From the NCBI GenBank assembly GCA_025355255.1, contig JANYAA010000157.1, positions 1-11,039 on the forward strand: DNA of 11,039 nt. Reading direction: 5' to 3'. Below are positions 1 to 5,934 of the stretch, in pieces; the stretch's first letter is position 1, and each line of letters starts with the position of its first letter. Both the position numbers and the translations under genes were made by a program. The DNA is from Chloroflexota bacterium. Lineage in GTDB: Bacteria; Chloroflexota; Limnocylindria; Limnocylindrales; CSP1-4. The notes beneath the pieces are model-generated. The model saw only the letters and a program-made list of their open reading frames with translations. It ran no database searches and was not told where the DNA came from.

Positions 1-1
1 C

Positions 2-1081
2 TGGGGACCCACGATCACCACCGCCAGTGGCACCGGCGACACCGCCGCGCTGACCTGGGCGCCCTCGCCGGGCTCGGTGTCGGACGCGCCGTACCGCTGG
101 CATCTCACTGCAACAGACGGCCTCGGAAACGGACCGTCAAGCTCATGGGGCACCTTCACGATTGACCGAACCGCCCCGACGCTTGGCCTCGCCGGCGATC
201 CGGTGACGCCGCTCTTCCTCAGCCCCAACGGGGACAAGGTGCGCGACACCATCACGCTCGCACCCACGTCCACCGAGCGGGGCATCGCGAAGGTCACCAT
301 CCGCAACAGCGCGGCAGCCACCGTCGCGACCCTGCAGGGCATCCTGTTCGGGTCCGGCGCCACGATCACCTGGGACGGTCGCGACACCGGGGGCACCGTT
401 GTCCCCAACGGCGTGTACGAGGCATCTGTGGTCGCCATGGACGATGCCGGCAACGCCAGCGCTCCGCAGACGCGGACAGTGCAGGTCTACAGCGCGCTGG
501 GCTTCGCCACGGCGGCGCCGGCGCTCTTCTTCCCGCAGGACGGCGACGCCCTGGCGGCAACCACGACGGTGGGCTTCACGCTTGCGGACCCAGCCACGGT
601 CACCTGGAAGATCATCGACGGCTCAGGCGCGACGGTTCGGACGGTGAAGACCGCCGAGGCACTCATCGCCGGCGTCTACACCTTCCCATGGGACGGCCGA
701 AACGATCTGGCGGCATACGTGCCGCGCGGCGCCTACCGCTCTGTGGTCACCGCCAGTACTGACGCACTGGCCGCCACCCTCGTCTCGGCGGTCTACGCCG
801 ACGCGTTCAAGGTGGTCTCCAGCGACACAACCCCGGCCCGCCTCCAGAGGATCGTCATCACGGCCACCACGGCCGAGACGCTCTCCACCACGCCGCGCCT
901 GTACGTGATGCAGCCGGGACGAACAACCTGGAGTGTCCTGATGATCAAGATCAGCGCCACCGCGTACCGGGCAACGATCACCGTGCAGTCCGGCGTGGCT
1001 GGGACGATCAAGTTCAAGGTTCTGGCCAAGGACAGCGCGGCTATGGCGCAGTACTCCGTCCTGGCCCTGCCCCTGCACTGA
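2..1081 (+). CDS. Surface/secreted protein with FlgD-like Ig modules (5' partial)
   Basis: The frame is open from base 2, so the GTG at 77 is not a convincing start and the gene begins outside the window; 359 residues are visible. Fragment numbering from base 2: residues 1-55 are the end of one beta-sandwich module. A second begins near residue 74 with SPNGDKVRDT, a Ca-binding-like loop typical of FlgD-type and gliding-associated C-terminal Ig modules, and contains TWDGRDTGG at 123-131 followed by PNGVYEASVVAMDDAGN. A third repeats the pattern with PWDGRNDLA at 229-237 and PRGAYRSVVTAS. A last module (about 275-359) is Val/Thr/Ser-rich and ends without a sorting signal, membrane helix or charged tail. 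Such modules act as extracellular spacers or adhesive domains. The molecular role cannot be assigned, because any catalytic N-terminal domain is missing. Family assignment is by motif; the surface location is inferred. Confidence 0.75.
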   Translation, partial: WGPTITTASGTGDTAALTWAPSPGSVSDAPYRWHLTATDGLGNGPSSSWGTFTIDRTAPTLGLAGDPVTPLFLSPNGDKVRDTITLAPTSTERGIAKVTIRNSAAATVATLQGILFGSGATITWDGRDTGGTVVPNGVYEASVVAMDDAGNASAPQTRTVQVYSALGFATAAPALFFPQDGDALAATTTVGFTLADPATVTWKIIDGSGATVRTVKTAEALIAGVYTFPWDGRNDLAAYVPRGAYRSVVTASTDALAATLVSAVYADAFKVVSSDTTPARLQRIVITATTAETLSTTPRLYVMQPGRTTWSVLMIKISATAYRATITVQSGVAGTIKFKVLAKDSAAMAQYSVLALPLH

Positions 1082-1093
1082 CCCCTGCACTGA
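1070..1093 (+). repeat. Tandem 12-bp duplication carrying the stop codon
   Basis: The unit CCCCTGCACTGA occurs twice in direct succession (1070-1081 and 1082-1093). The unit is a multiple of three, so it reads Pro-Leu-His-stop twice in the same frame, giving the upstream gene two in-frame stop codons 12 bp apart. This looks like a slippage duplication. It has no effect on the protein unless the first stop is read through. Confidence 0.85.
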
Positions 1094-1096
1094 CGT

Positions 1097-1135
1097 GGCC
1101 GCGAAGCGGCTGGCACGGCGACAGCCCCTGGGGCT
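1097..1135 (+). terminator. Candidate termination region with two short hairpins
   Basis: Just after the Ig-module gene stop are two small perfect stems: GCCGC-GAA-GCGGC at 1098-1110 and AGCCC-CTG-GGGCT at 1123-1135. Both are 5-bp GC stems with three-base loops. Neither is followed by a T tract, so a classical intrinsic terminator is not shown. Position between two apparently separate transcription units is the main argument. Confidence 0.3.
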
Positions 1136-1184
1136 CGCTGCCCAACGCGCCGGCCGCTCCGCTACCCGTGCGCTCGTGCGCCCG

Positions 1185-1190
1185 TACACT
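1185..1190 (+). promoter_or_regulatory. -10 box for a leaderless transcript
   Basis: TACACT (5 of 6 matches to TATAAT) ends six bases before the ATG at 1197, which puts the expected transcription start on or next to the A of the start codon. There is no Shine-Dalgarno-like sequence in front of that ATG, which fits leaderless translation. No good -35 hexamer is seen at the usual spacing (about 1162-1167 reads CTACCC), so the call rests on the -10 box, its spacing and the missing ribosome site. Confidence 0.45.
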
Positions 1191-1196
1191 GCTCGC

Positions 1197-1979
1197 ATGA
1201 CCAACGAACCTTCAGCCCCACCCGTTGGCTCCGGCACGTGGGTGGTGCTGCCCACGTACAACGAGGCAGAGAACCTCGAGGGCATCGGTGCGGCGATCCT
1301 GGTGGCGCTGCCGGGCGGCACGCTGCTGGTGGTTGACGACGGGTCGCCCGATGGGACCGGCGGTATCGCTGACCGCATGGCCGCGGCCGACCCCCGGGTG
1401 CGCGTCCGCCACCGCACGGCGAAGCAGGGACTGGGCCGTGCCTACCTTGACGGCTTTGGCGTGGCGCTTGCGGGCGGCGCGGCCATCGTGGTCCAGATGG
1501 ACGCCGACTGGTCACATGACCCGGCGGTCCTGCCGCAGCTGATTGCGCCCGTGGTGGGTGACCGCGCAGACCTTGTCATCGGCTCGCGGTATACGCGTGA
1601 CGGCGGGGTTGAGGACTGGGGGATCTTCCGGCGGATCATCTCCCGCGGCGGCTCTGTGTTTGCGCGCACGGTGCTGGGTCTTGCCCCCCACGACCTGACC
1701 GGTGGCTTCAAGGCCTGGCGCGGAGCCACGCTGGCCGCCGTGCCTCGCCACGGCGTCCGGGCCGGCGGATACGTCTTCCAGATCGAGATGACCTATCGGG
1801 CAAGCCGTATGGGCGCCCGAGTCACCGAGGTGCCCATCACGTTCCGGGATCGCCGCGCCGGGACCTCCAAGATGAGCCGCCGCATCATCGTGGAGGCGCT
1901 GCTGGTCGTGATCGGCCTGCGTCTTGACGAGCTGCGCGGCCGGGGACCCGCCAAGGGCGGGGGAGCCCCCAAGGCGTGA
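1197..1979 (+). CDS. Polyprenol-phosphate mannose synthase-like GT2 glycosyltransferase
   Basis: A 260-residue GT-A fold glycosyltransferase of the dolichol/polyprenol-phosphate-mannose synthase family, which transfers a sugar (usually mannose from GDP-Man) to a lipid phosphate at the inner face of the membrane. Visible motifs: VVLPTYNEAENL (16-27), VVDDGSPDGTG (45-55), the metal-binding DADWSHDP (102-109), GSRYTRDGG (129-137), DLTGGFKAW (166-174), FQIEMTYRA (194-202) and TFRDRRAGTSKM (215-226), the order expected in this family. It ends soon after the catalytic domain with no transmembrane helices or GtrA-like domain, so it is the catalytic-only form. The frame extends upstream to a GTG at 1095, but ATG 1197 is preferred: the family N-terminus begins there and a -10 box sits at leaderless distance. 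It overlaps the next gene by 4 bp (GTGA), suggesting co-expression. The sugar donor (mannose or glucose) cannot be settled from sequence. Confidence 0.88.
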   Translation: MTNEPSAPPVGSGTWVVLPTYNEAENLEGIGAAILVALPGGTLLVVDDGSPDGTGGIADRMAAADPRVRVRHRTAKQGLGRAYLDGFGVALAGGAAIVVQMDADWSHDPAVLPQLIAPVVGDRADLVIGSRYTRDGGVEDWGIFRRIISRGGSVFARTVLGLAPHDLTGGFKAWRGATLAAVPRHGVRAGGYVFQIEMTYRASRMGARVTEVPITFRDRRAGTSKMSRRIIVEALLVVIGLRLDELRGRGPAKGGGAPKA

Positions 1980-3220
1980 CCGGCGCGGCCGACAAGATCG
2001 GCGTTGCCGGAGTCCGCGTCGTCCTTGACCTTCGGCCGCTGCAGAATCCTGAGCACGCGCCGCTCACTGCCGCGTATCTCGAGGGGCTCCTTGAGGCGCT
2101 TGACGCCAACCCGATCGACGGCGAGTCGTTCGCCTTCCTGCTGTCGGTGGACCGCGAAGATCCGACGGAGGGGCGCTGGCCTATGCTCAACGTGGTGGGC
2201 CGGCGCCTGCTGCCGCCGACGAGGGTCCTTCGTGCCGGTGCCCTAGTGACGGACCCGTTCCTCCTGCGCGGCGCCATTACCGGGGCCGGGTGGCGCGCGG
2301 AGCGCAGCGGGGCGGCGGGCTCGGTCTACTTTGCCGCCGCGGGTGCCCTGCCCATCGCCTCGCCCATTCCCGTGGTTGCGGCGCTGCTGGACCTTGCGCC
2401 GTGGCAGCTGCCCGAGGCGTGGCAGCGCGGCGGGTTCGCCCGGTTTGGTCAACGGCTTCGGGCCCGGCTGCTGCGGGATGCAGCCGCCGTGATCCTGCCC
2501 AGCCGGTCGGCTTCCGCCGAGGCGCACCGCCTCCTCCACGTGCGCCAGGCGAAGGTACGGGTGGTGCCGATGGCCGCAAGGGCCGCGTTTAGGCCGGACG
2601 CCGTGGCGGGCGCCGAGGCTGAGCGGACGCGGCTGGGGCTGGACGAGCGCTATGCGGTCTACACGGGTCGCTTCGATGCGCGTGAGGATCTGCCGACGCT
2701 CCTTGGCGCACTCTCGATCCTCACCGCTGAGCCGGCTCCTGCGGGTGCCACGACTTGGCCGCCGCGCGTGTGCGTGGTGGGCGCCTCGCCTGACGATCGC
2801 GCCTCACTTTCGCGGGCAGCGTCCAAGGCCGGCGTGGCCGATGCGGTGGCGTATGCACCCGGCTTGAGCGACGAGCGGCTGGCTTCGCTGACGGCCGGCG
2901 CTCGCTTCGCGCTGGAGCCAGCCAGGTCGGATGCGGGTGGCGTGGCCGCGATGGAGGCGCTCGCCGCCGGCGTGCCGGTCATCGCGAGCGCCGTTGGCGC
3001 GCTGCCCGAAGTCGTCGGCGCCGCCGGGATCCTCGTGGAGCCGGGTGACCCGGCGCGGCTTGCCACGGCGATCCGCGCGGTCTGGTCTGATGACGCACTC
3101 CACGCCACGCTGAAGGCGGCCGCTGTGGCCCGCGCCGAGACGCCCCGGACATGGGCCGACGTGGCGCGCGAAACACGGGTTGTGTGGGCGTCCGCTGCAC
3201 GACCTGCGCCGCTGCGCTAG
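1976..3220 (+). CDS. GT4-family glycosyltransferase with altered active-site positions
   Basis: A 414-residue GT-B protein, normal length for GT4. The N-terminal Rossmann half starts at VRVVLDLRPLQ (13-23), a DLAPWQLPEAWQR region (139-151) resembles the acceptor-side loop, and the hinge follows LRDAAAVILPSRSAS (166-180). The C-terminal donor-binding half has VYTGRFDAREDLPTLLGAL (228-246), PGLSDERLASLTAGARF (295-311) and MEALAAGVPVIASAVGALPEVVG (326-348). In the usual EX7E motif the first Glu is Asp319 (D-A-G-G-V-A-A-M-E, second Glu at 327), and the usual Lys of the GR...RK(D/N)L loop is Glu237. The GTG start overlaps the previous stop by four bases, with a GGGGAG ribosome site 11 bases upstream. 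Partnering with a lipid-phosphate sugar synthase suggests glycan assembly. Donor and acceptor are unknown, and an inactive or unusual enzyme is possible. Confidence 0.82.
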   Translation: MTGAADKIGVAGVRVVLDLRPLQNPEHAPLTAAYLEGLLEALDANPIDGESFAFLLSVDREDPTEGRWPMLNVVGRRLLPPTRVLRAGALVTDPFLLRGAITGAGWRAERSGAAGSVYFAAAGALPIASPIPVVAALLDLAPWQLPEAWQRGGFARFGQRLRARLLRDAAAVILPSRSASAEAHRLLHVRQAKVRVVPMAARAAFRPDAVAGAEAERTRLGLDERYAVYTGRFDAREDLPTLLGALSILTAEPAPAGATTWPPRVCVVGASPDDRASLSRAASKAGVADAVAYAPGLSDERLASLTAGARFALEPARSDAGGVAAMEALAAGVPVIASAVGALPEVVGAAGILVEPGDPARLATAIRAVWSDDALHATLKAAAVARAETPRTWADVARETRVVWASAARPAPLR

Positions 3221-3226
3221 GCCTGC

Positions 3227-3276
3227 GCCGTTGGCTAGGTCCGGCCGCCGGCCCGCCGGGCCGTTGGCTAGGCCCG
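3227..3276 (+). repeat. 17-bp direct repeat between convergent genes
   Basis: GCCGTTGGCTAGGTCCG at 3227-3243 recurs at 3260-3276 with one change (T to C at the 14th base), a 33-bp period. The pair fills most of the 63-bp gap between two convergent genes. It may be a local duplication. No function can be read from it. Confidence 0.7.
3249..3263. terminator. Candidate bidirectional hairpin between convergent genes
   Basis: CGGCCC-GCC-GGGCCG is a perfect all-GC six-base stem with a three-base loop, located between the stop of the GT4 gene (3220) and the stop of the lipoprotein gene (3284, read leftwards). A stem symmetric on both strands could serve both genes. There is no T tract on either side, so support is positional. 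Confidence 0.35.
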
Positions 3277-3283
3277 ACCCGGG

Positions 3284-4474
3284 TCAGCTGGGGCTGGGTG
3301 TGGGCGATGGCGCCAGCGCCGGCGACGCGTCAGGCGTCCACGGCTTGCCAGCGGTGAACTTGACCGCGGTTCCGATCTCCACCACGTTCACGAACGTCTG
3401 CCCCGCTGTCAGGGTGACTGGCTTGCCGTCAGGTCCAAACAGCAGGGTTGGCGCCGTCATCGACGCCTTCTTCCAGGTGCCCTTGAGGGTCACGCCGTTG
3501 GTGGACATCCAGGCGGTGCCGGTTCCGACGAACTGCGCCTCAAGGCGGTGCTTCCCAGATCCGTCGTTGAGCGGCGCAAAGCTCATGGCGATGACCACGA
3601 CGTTCTTGGGCGCAATCCGGATCTTGGTTCCGGCATCGACCTGCGGGCCTTCAACCGAGACCGTGCGCAGGTAGGTGTTGGTGGTCCGGTCGTACTTGTA
3701 GGAGATCAGGTTGGCCGAGTACGGGACAACGATGGCGCCGCCCACCGGGCGCTGCTCCAGCTGTGCATCGGGCGCAAACTGCCAGGCCGGCGTGTAGGTC
3801 ATCGTGATTGCAGCGCCGGTCCGCTTGACCAGCAGCTCCATGTGCTTGCTGTCCGTGTACACGTTGTGGGGCGCATCCCGCTGCTTGATGCGCCACATGT
3901 AGGCGGCGCCCCAGCGGAACTCATCCGCGTTCCACACCACTTGGCCGCTGCCCTGCGCGGACTTCAGGAGCGCCATCGCCTGCGGGGAGCCGCCGACGTG
4001 GAGGTAGACCGCGTTCCACTCGGCCGCCCACGCGATGAAGTAGAGGCGCGAGCTGCGAATGGGTCCGACAGCCGCCGGGTCGCCCGCCTCGAACAGCGCC
4101 AGGTAGCGCGGGATGCCGCCTTCCGCCGGTGCCTGCCAGACGATGCTGGCGTCGCTCAGGCCGGACTGGGGTCTCGCCGCAGACAGGTCGTCGATCATCA
4201 CGCCCACCACGTGGCGCGAAGCCTGGTCCTCGGTGACCATCAGCCCGGTCATTGGGTCGGGCACGAGCACGGGAGTGGGCACCGGGGTTGGCGCGGGCGC
4301 AACGGTGGGTGTTGGCGTCGGGATGGGCGGGGGCGTGATCACATCGGTGGGCGCCGGCGTCATCACCCCGGTGGGGGCCTGCGTTGGCGCTGGCGTCACC
4401 ACGGATGACCCGCACGCCGCAACAACGGCGAGGACCAGCAGACTCGCCGTGAGGGAGGGGTTGCGCGAGATCAT
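3284..4474 (-). CDS. DUF3048 domain lipoprotein (YerB-like)
   Basis: A 396-residue exported lipoprotein. Residues 1-20 form a lipoprotein signal peptide (SLLVLAVVAAC) with lipobox VAAC and lipidated Cys21. Residues 27-72 are a Pro/Thr/Ala-rich linker that spaces the domain from the membrane. DUF3048 follows: DPMTGLMVT (73-81), VGVMIDDLSAARPQSGLSDA (90-109), PAEGGIPRYLALFEAGD (116-132), VGPIRSSRLYF (136-146) and VYLHVGGSPQA (156-166), then the DUF3048_C half to about 372, with HNVYTD (203-208), LLFGPDGKPVTLTAGQTFV (344-362) and a short Pro/Ser tail. The family includes Bacillus YerB; its biochemical function is unknown to me. The frame stays open upstream to 4771, but ATG 4474 begins the signal peptide, so it is the start. 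Transcription converges with the GT4 gene and diverges from the repeat protein, so it is probably its own unit. Confidence 0.92.
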   Translation of the reverse strand: MISRNPSLTASLLVLAVVAACGSSVVTPAPTQAPTGVMTPAPTDVITPPPIPTPTPTVAPAPTPVPTPVLVPDPMTGLMVTEDQASRHVVGVMIDDLSAARPQSGLSDASIVWQAPAEGGIPRYLALFEAGDPAAVGPIRSSRLYFIAWAAEWNAVYLHVGGSPQAMALLKSAQGSGQVVWNADEFRWGAAYMWRIKQRDAPHNVYTDSKHMELLVKRTGAAITMTYTPAWQFAPDAQLEQRPVGGAIVVPYSANLISYKYDRTTNTYLRTVSVEGPQVDAGTKIRIAPKNVVVIAMSFAPLNDGSGKHRLEAQFVGTGTAWMSTNGVTLKGTWKKASMTAPTLLFGPDGKPVTLTAGQTFVNVVEIGTAVKFTAGKPWTPDASPALAPSPTPSPS

Positions 4475-4579
4475 CTCACTCTCTTGTGAATCAAGATGCG
4501 GAGGATAACCGAAGATCAGGCGGGTGCTTCGGGAGTAGGCTCGTGCTGCGCACATCCGATGCCTCGAGGACCAACCGCC
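4475..4579. promoter_or_regulatory. Divergent promoter region
   Basis: These 105 bp separate two divergently read genes and must hold both promoters. The stretch 4484-4509 is the most AT-rich. On the minus strand TTATCC and on the plus strand GATAAC (4504-4509) are weak -10 candidates, with TTGTGA (4484-4489) as a partial -35, but its spacing to GATAAC (14 bp) is too short for a standard promoter. GAGGA at 4566-4570 is a good ribosome site nine bases before ATG 4580. No confident operator is seen. Confidence 0.35.
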
Positions 4580-5170
4580 ATGGCTGACACCGCCAATCTG
4601 GGCCCGAAGCCCGTCCGCAAGCGCAAGGCTGCCAACGCGCCGGGGCCCGGCCTCCTGATCGAGCACGAGGGCGCTCCCGCGGAGGCTGACGCCGCGGTTG
4701 GCGACGCTGCCCCCGCCGACACGGCCCCCCGCCTGGCAGGCCTCCGCATCGAGCGCGGCGGCATCGAGCACGCAACTGCACAGCAGGTTGAGGTCCGCAT
4801 GGGCGGAATCGGCCAGCTGGAGGCAGACGAAGTCTTCGTCTCATGGGGCGGCGTGGGCGCCGCTCGCGCCAAGCAGGTTGGCGTGGAGTTCGGCTCCGTA
4901 GGCGCCGCGCTGGCGGGCGAGCTGCGGGTCAGCCAGGGCTCGGTGGGCGTCGCCGCAGCCCGCGAAGCCGTCATTGAGCAGTCATTCGTCCGCACGCTGA
5001 TCGCCCAGGACGTGCGGATCACCCGGCCAAGCGCCGTGCTGCTGCTGCTGGCGGCCCGCGTGGAGGGCTCGGTCCGACCGGTGCTGGACTGGCGCGCTGC
5101 TCTGGCGTTCGGCGCGGCGTTTGGCCTTGTCAGCGCACTCGTCCGCCGGGCCCGCAAGCCGAGTCGCTGA
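4580..5170 (+). CDS. Unrecognised 15-residue-repeat (beta-helix-like) protein with C-terminal membrane segment
   Basis: 196 residues, family not recognised. Residues 1-50 are a charged, Ala/Pro-rich, probably disordered leader with a basic patch PVRKRK (11-16). Residues 56-145 are six consecutive units of exactly 15 residues (56-70, 71-85, 86-100, 101-115, 116-130, 131-145), with a weaker seventh from 146. The consensus is roughly xVxxGGVGxAxAxxV, for example FVSWGGVGAARAKQV. The alternating hydrophobics and small-residue turns predict a compact solenoid or beta-helix. Residues 172-188 (RAALAFGAAFGLVSALV) form one transmembrane segment followed by RRARKPSR, compatible with tail anchoring and a cytoplasmic basic end. 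The frame opens earlier (ATG 4496, ATG 4559), but ATG 4580 has GAGGA nine bases upstream. Bactofilin-like scaffold proteins are an alternative; similarity is architectural only. It is followed by a dyad and then the sugar operon. Confidence 0.75.
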   Translation: MADTANLGPKPVRKRKAANAPGPGLLIEHEGAPAEADAAVGDAAPADTAPRLAGLRIERGGIEHATAQQVEVRMGGIGQLEADEVFVSWGGVGAARAKQVGVEFGSVGAALAGELRVSQGSVGVAAAREAVIEQSFVRTLIAQDVRITRPSAVLLLLAARVEGSVRPVLDWRAALAFGAAFGLVSALVRRARKPSR

Positions 5171-5182
5171 CAGGGTCGCGCT

Positions 5183-5208
5183 ACGGTGCCCGGTATACTC
5201 GGCACCGT
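5183..5208 (+). promoter_or_regulatory. 26-bp dyad around a TATACT -10 box
   Basis: ACGGTGCC (5183-5190) and GGCACCGT (5201-5208) are a perfect 8-bp inverted repeat. The ten bases between contain the palindrome GTATAC at the same centre, so 22 of 26 positions are symmetric. TATACT (5194-5199) matches TATAAT at 5 of 6 bases and would start transcription near 5206, about 87 bases before the acetyltransferase. A CTGACA at 5167-5172 resembles a -35 box, but its 21-bp spacing is too long. Most likely an operator overlapping the operon promoter. A terminator hairpin for the upstream gene is the alternative, though no T tract follows. Confidence 0.5.
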
Positions 5209-5236
5209 CCTCGGGCGAACTCCCGCACGGCCGCGT

Positions 5237-5296
5237 ATGACGCTGGCCAACGGGCGCCTGATCCGCATCCGCGCACGGAGTGAGCCAGCCACGTGA
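5237..5296 (+). CDS. Possible 19-codon leader ORF
   Basis: ATG 5237 opens a frame encoding MTLANGRLIRIRARSEPAT, rich in Arg, whose TGA (5294-5296) overlaps the acetyltransferase GTG start (5293-5295) as GTGA. The same 4-bp overlap is used elsewhere in this window, so translational coupling is plausible. The frame can also be extended to a GTG at 5186. There is no clear ribosome site before ATG 5237, and an ORF this short arises easily by chance in GC-rich DNA. Confidence 0.25.
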   Translation: MTLANGRLIRIRARSEPAT

Positions 5297-5919
5297 TCGA
5301 CCCGACCGCCCGCGTCCACCCCACGGCGGATCTTGAGGCGGACGTCTCCATCGGCCCGGGCTCAAGCGTGTGGCACCGCGCGCAGATCCGTTTCGGCGCC
5401 CGTATCGGCGCCCAGTGCGTGATTGGCCGTGACGCGTTTATCGACGAGGGCGTCACCCTCGGGGACCGCGTAAAGGTCCAGAACCTTGCCCTGGTCTACC
5501 ACGGTGTCACTGTGGAGGACGGCGTCTTCATCGGGCCCAACGCCATCCTGACCAACGACCGCTACCCGCGGGCAATCACCGCGGACGGCGCCCTCGCCCG
5601 CGCGGACGACTGGACCGTCTCGCCCATCGTGCTCCGCTCGGGCTGCTCCATCGGGGCGGGTGCCGTCGTGGTGGCCGGCACGGATGTCGGCCGATTTGCC
5701 ACCGTGGGTGCCGGGTCCGTTGTAACGCGCAACGTCCCGGACCATGCGCTCGTGGCCGGCAACCCCGCCCGCCGCCTGGGCTGGGTGTGCGGCTGCGGCC
5801 AGCGCCTTGTGGACAACGGCGGCGCCCAGGTGCGCGCCAACTTCGAAGGGGCGACGCGCTGCCCGCGCTGCTCGGCCTCGTACACCATCACCGGCGACGT
5901 CTGCGTCGATGCTGCCTGA
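5293..5919 (+). CDS. wbpD: UDP-amino-sugar N-acetyltransferase, left-handed beta-helix (WbpD/WlbB type)
   Basis: A 208-residue hexapeptide-repeat acyltransferase. In the Wbp pathway this enzyme acetylates the 3-amino group of UDP-GlcNAc(3NH2)A with acetyl-CoA in the cytoplasm. Residues 2-155 are left-handed beta-helix: IDPTARVHPTADL (2-14), VSIGPGSSVWHRAQI (18-32), VKVQNLALVYHGVTVEDGVFIG (60-81), GPNAILTNDRYPRA (81-94), then CSIGAGAVVVAGTDVGRFATVGAGSVVTRNVPDHALVAGNPA (118-159). NDRYPRA and AGNPARRLGW are characteristic of the WbpD/WlbB and sugar-3-N-acetyltransferase group. The tail has paired cysteines, C166-x-C168 and C190-x-x-C193, resembling a zinc ribbon. GTG 5293 starts exactly at the family N-terminus; GGAG lies 12 bases upstream. 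It is the first clear gene of the operon and is followed after 15 bp by the aminotransferase. Exact acceptor sugar is inferred from neighbours. Confidence 0.87.
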   Translation: MIDPTARVHPTADLEADVSIGPGSSVWHRAQIRFGARIGAQCVIGRDAFIDEGVTLGDRVKVQNLALVYHGVTVEDGVFIGPNAILTNDRYPRAITADGALARADDWTVSPIVLRSGCSIGAGAVVVAGTDVGRFATVGAGSVVTRNVPDHALVAGNPARRLGWVCGCGQRLVDNGGAQVRANFEGATRCPRCSASYTITGDVCVDAA

Positions 5920-5934
5920 ACGGAGTTCCGCCCG

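Noticed and set aside
77..79. GTG as the start of the Ig-module gene
   Set aside because: The frame is open to base 2 and the upstream 25 residues fit an Ig-like module, so the gene begins outside the window.
623..1417. 264-codon minus-strand frame spanning a gene end, a gap and a gene start
   Set aside because: It crosses two real plus-strand genes and the intergenic hairpins, and has no domain signature.
4259..4400. Short GC-rich repeats that look like a minisatellite
   Set aside because: They are explained by the codons of the Pro/Thr/Ala linker of the lipoprotein.
3548..4408. Plus-strand open frame of 286 codons
   Set aside because: Antisense to the DUF3048 lipoprotein. The Gly/Arg/His-rich end is simply the complement of the Pro/Thr linker.
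4475..4771. Upstream extension of the DUF3048 gene
   Set aside because: It would put 99 residues in front of a clear lipoprotein signal peptide and run antisense into the repeat protein gene.
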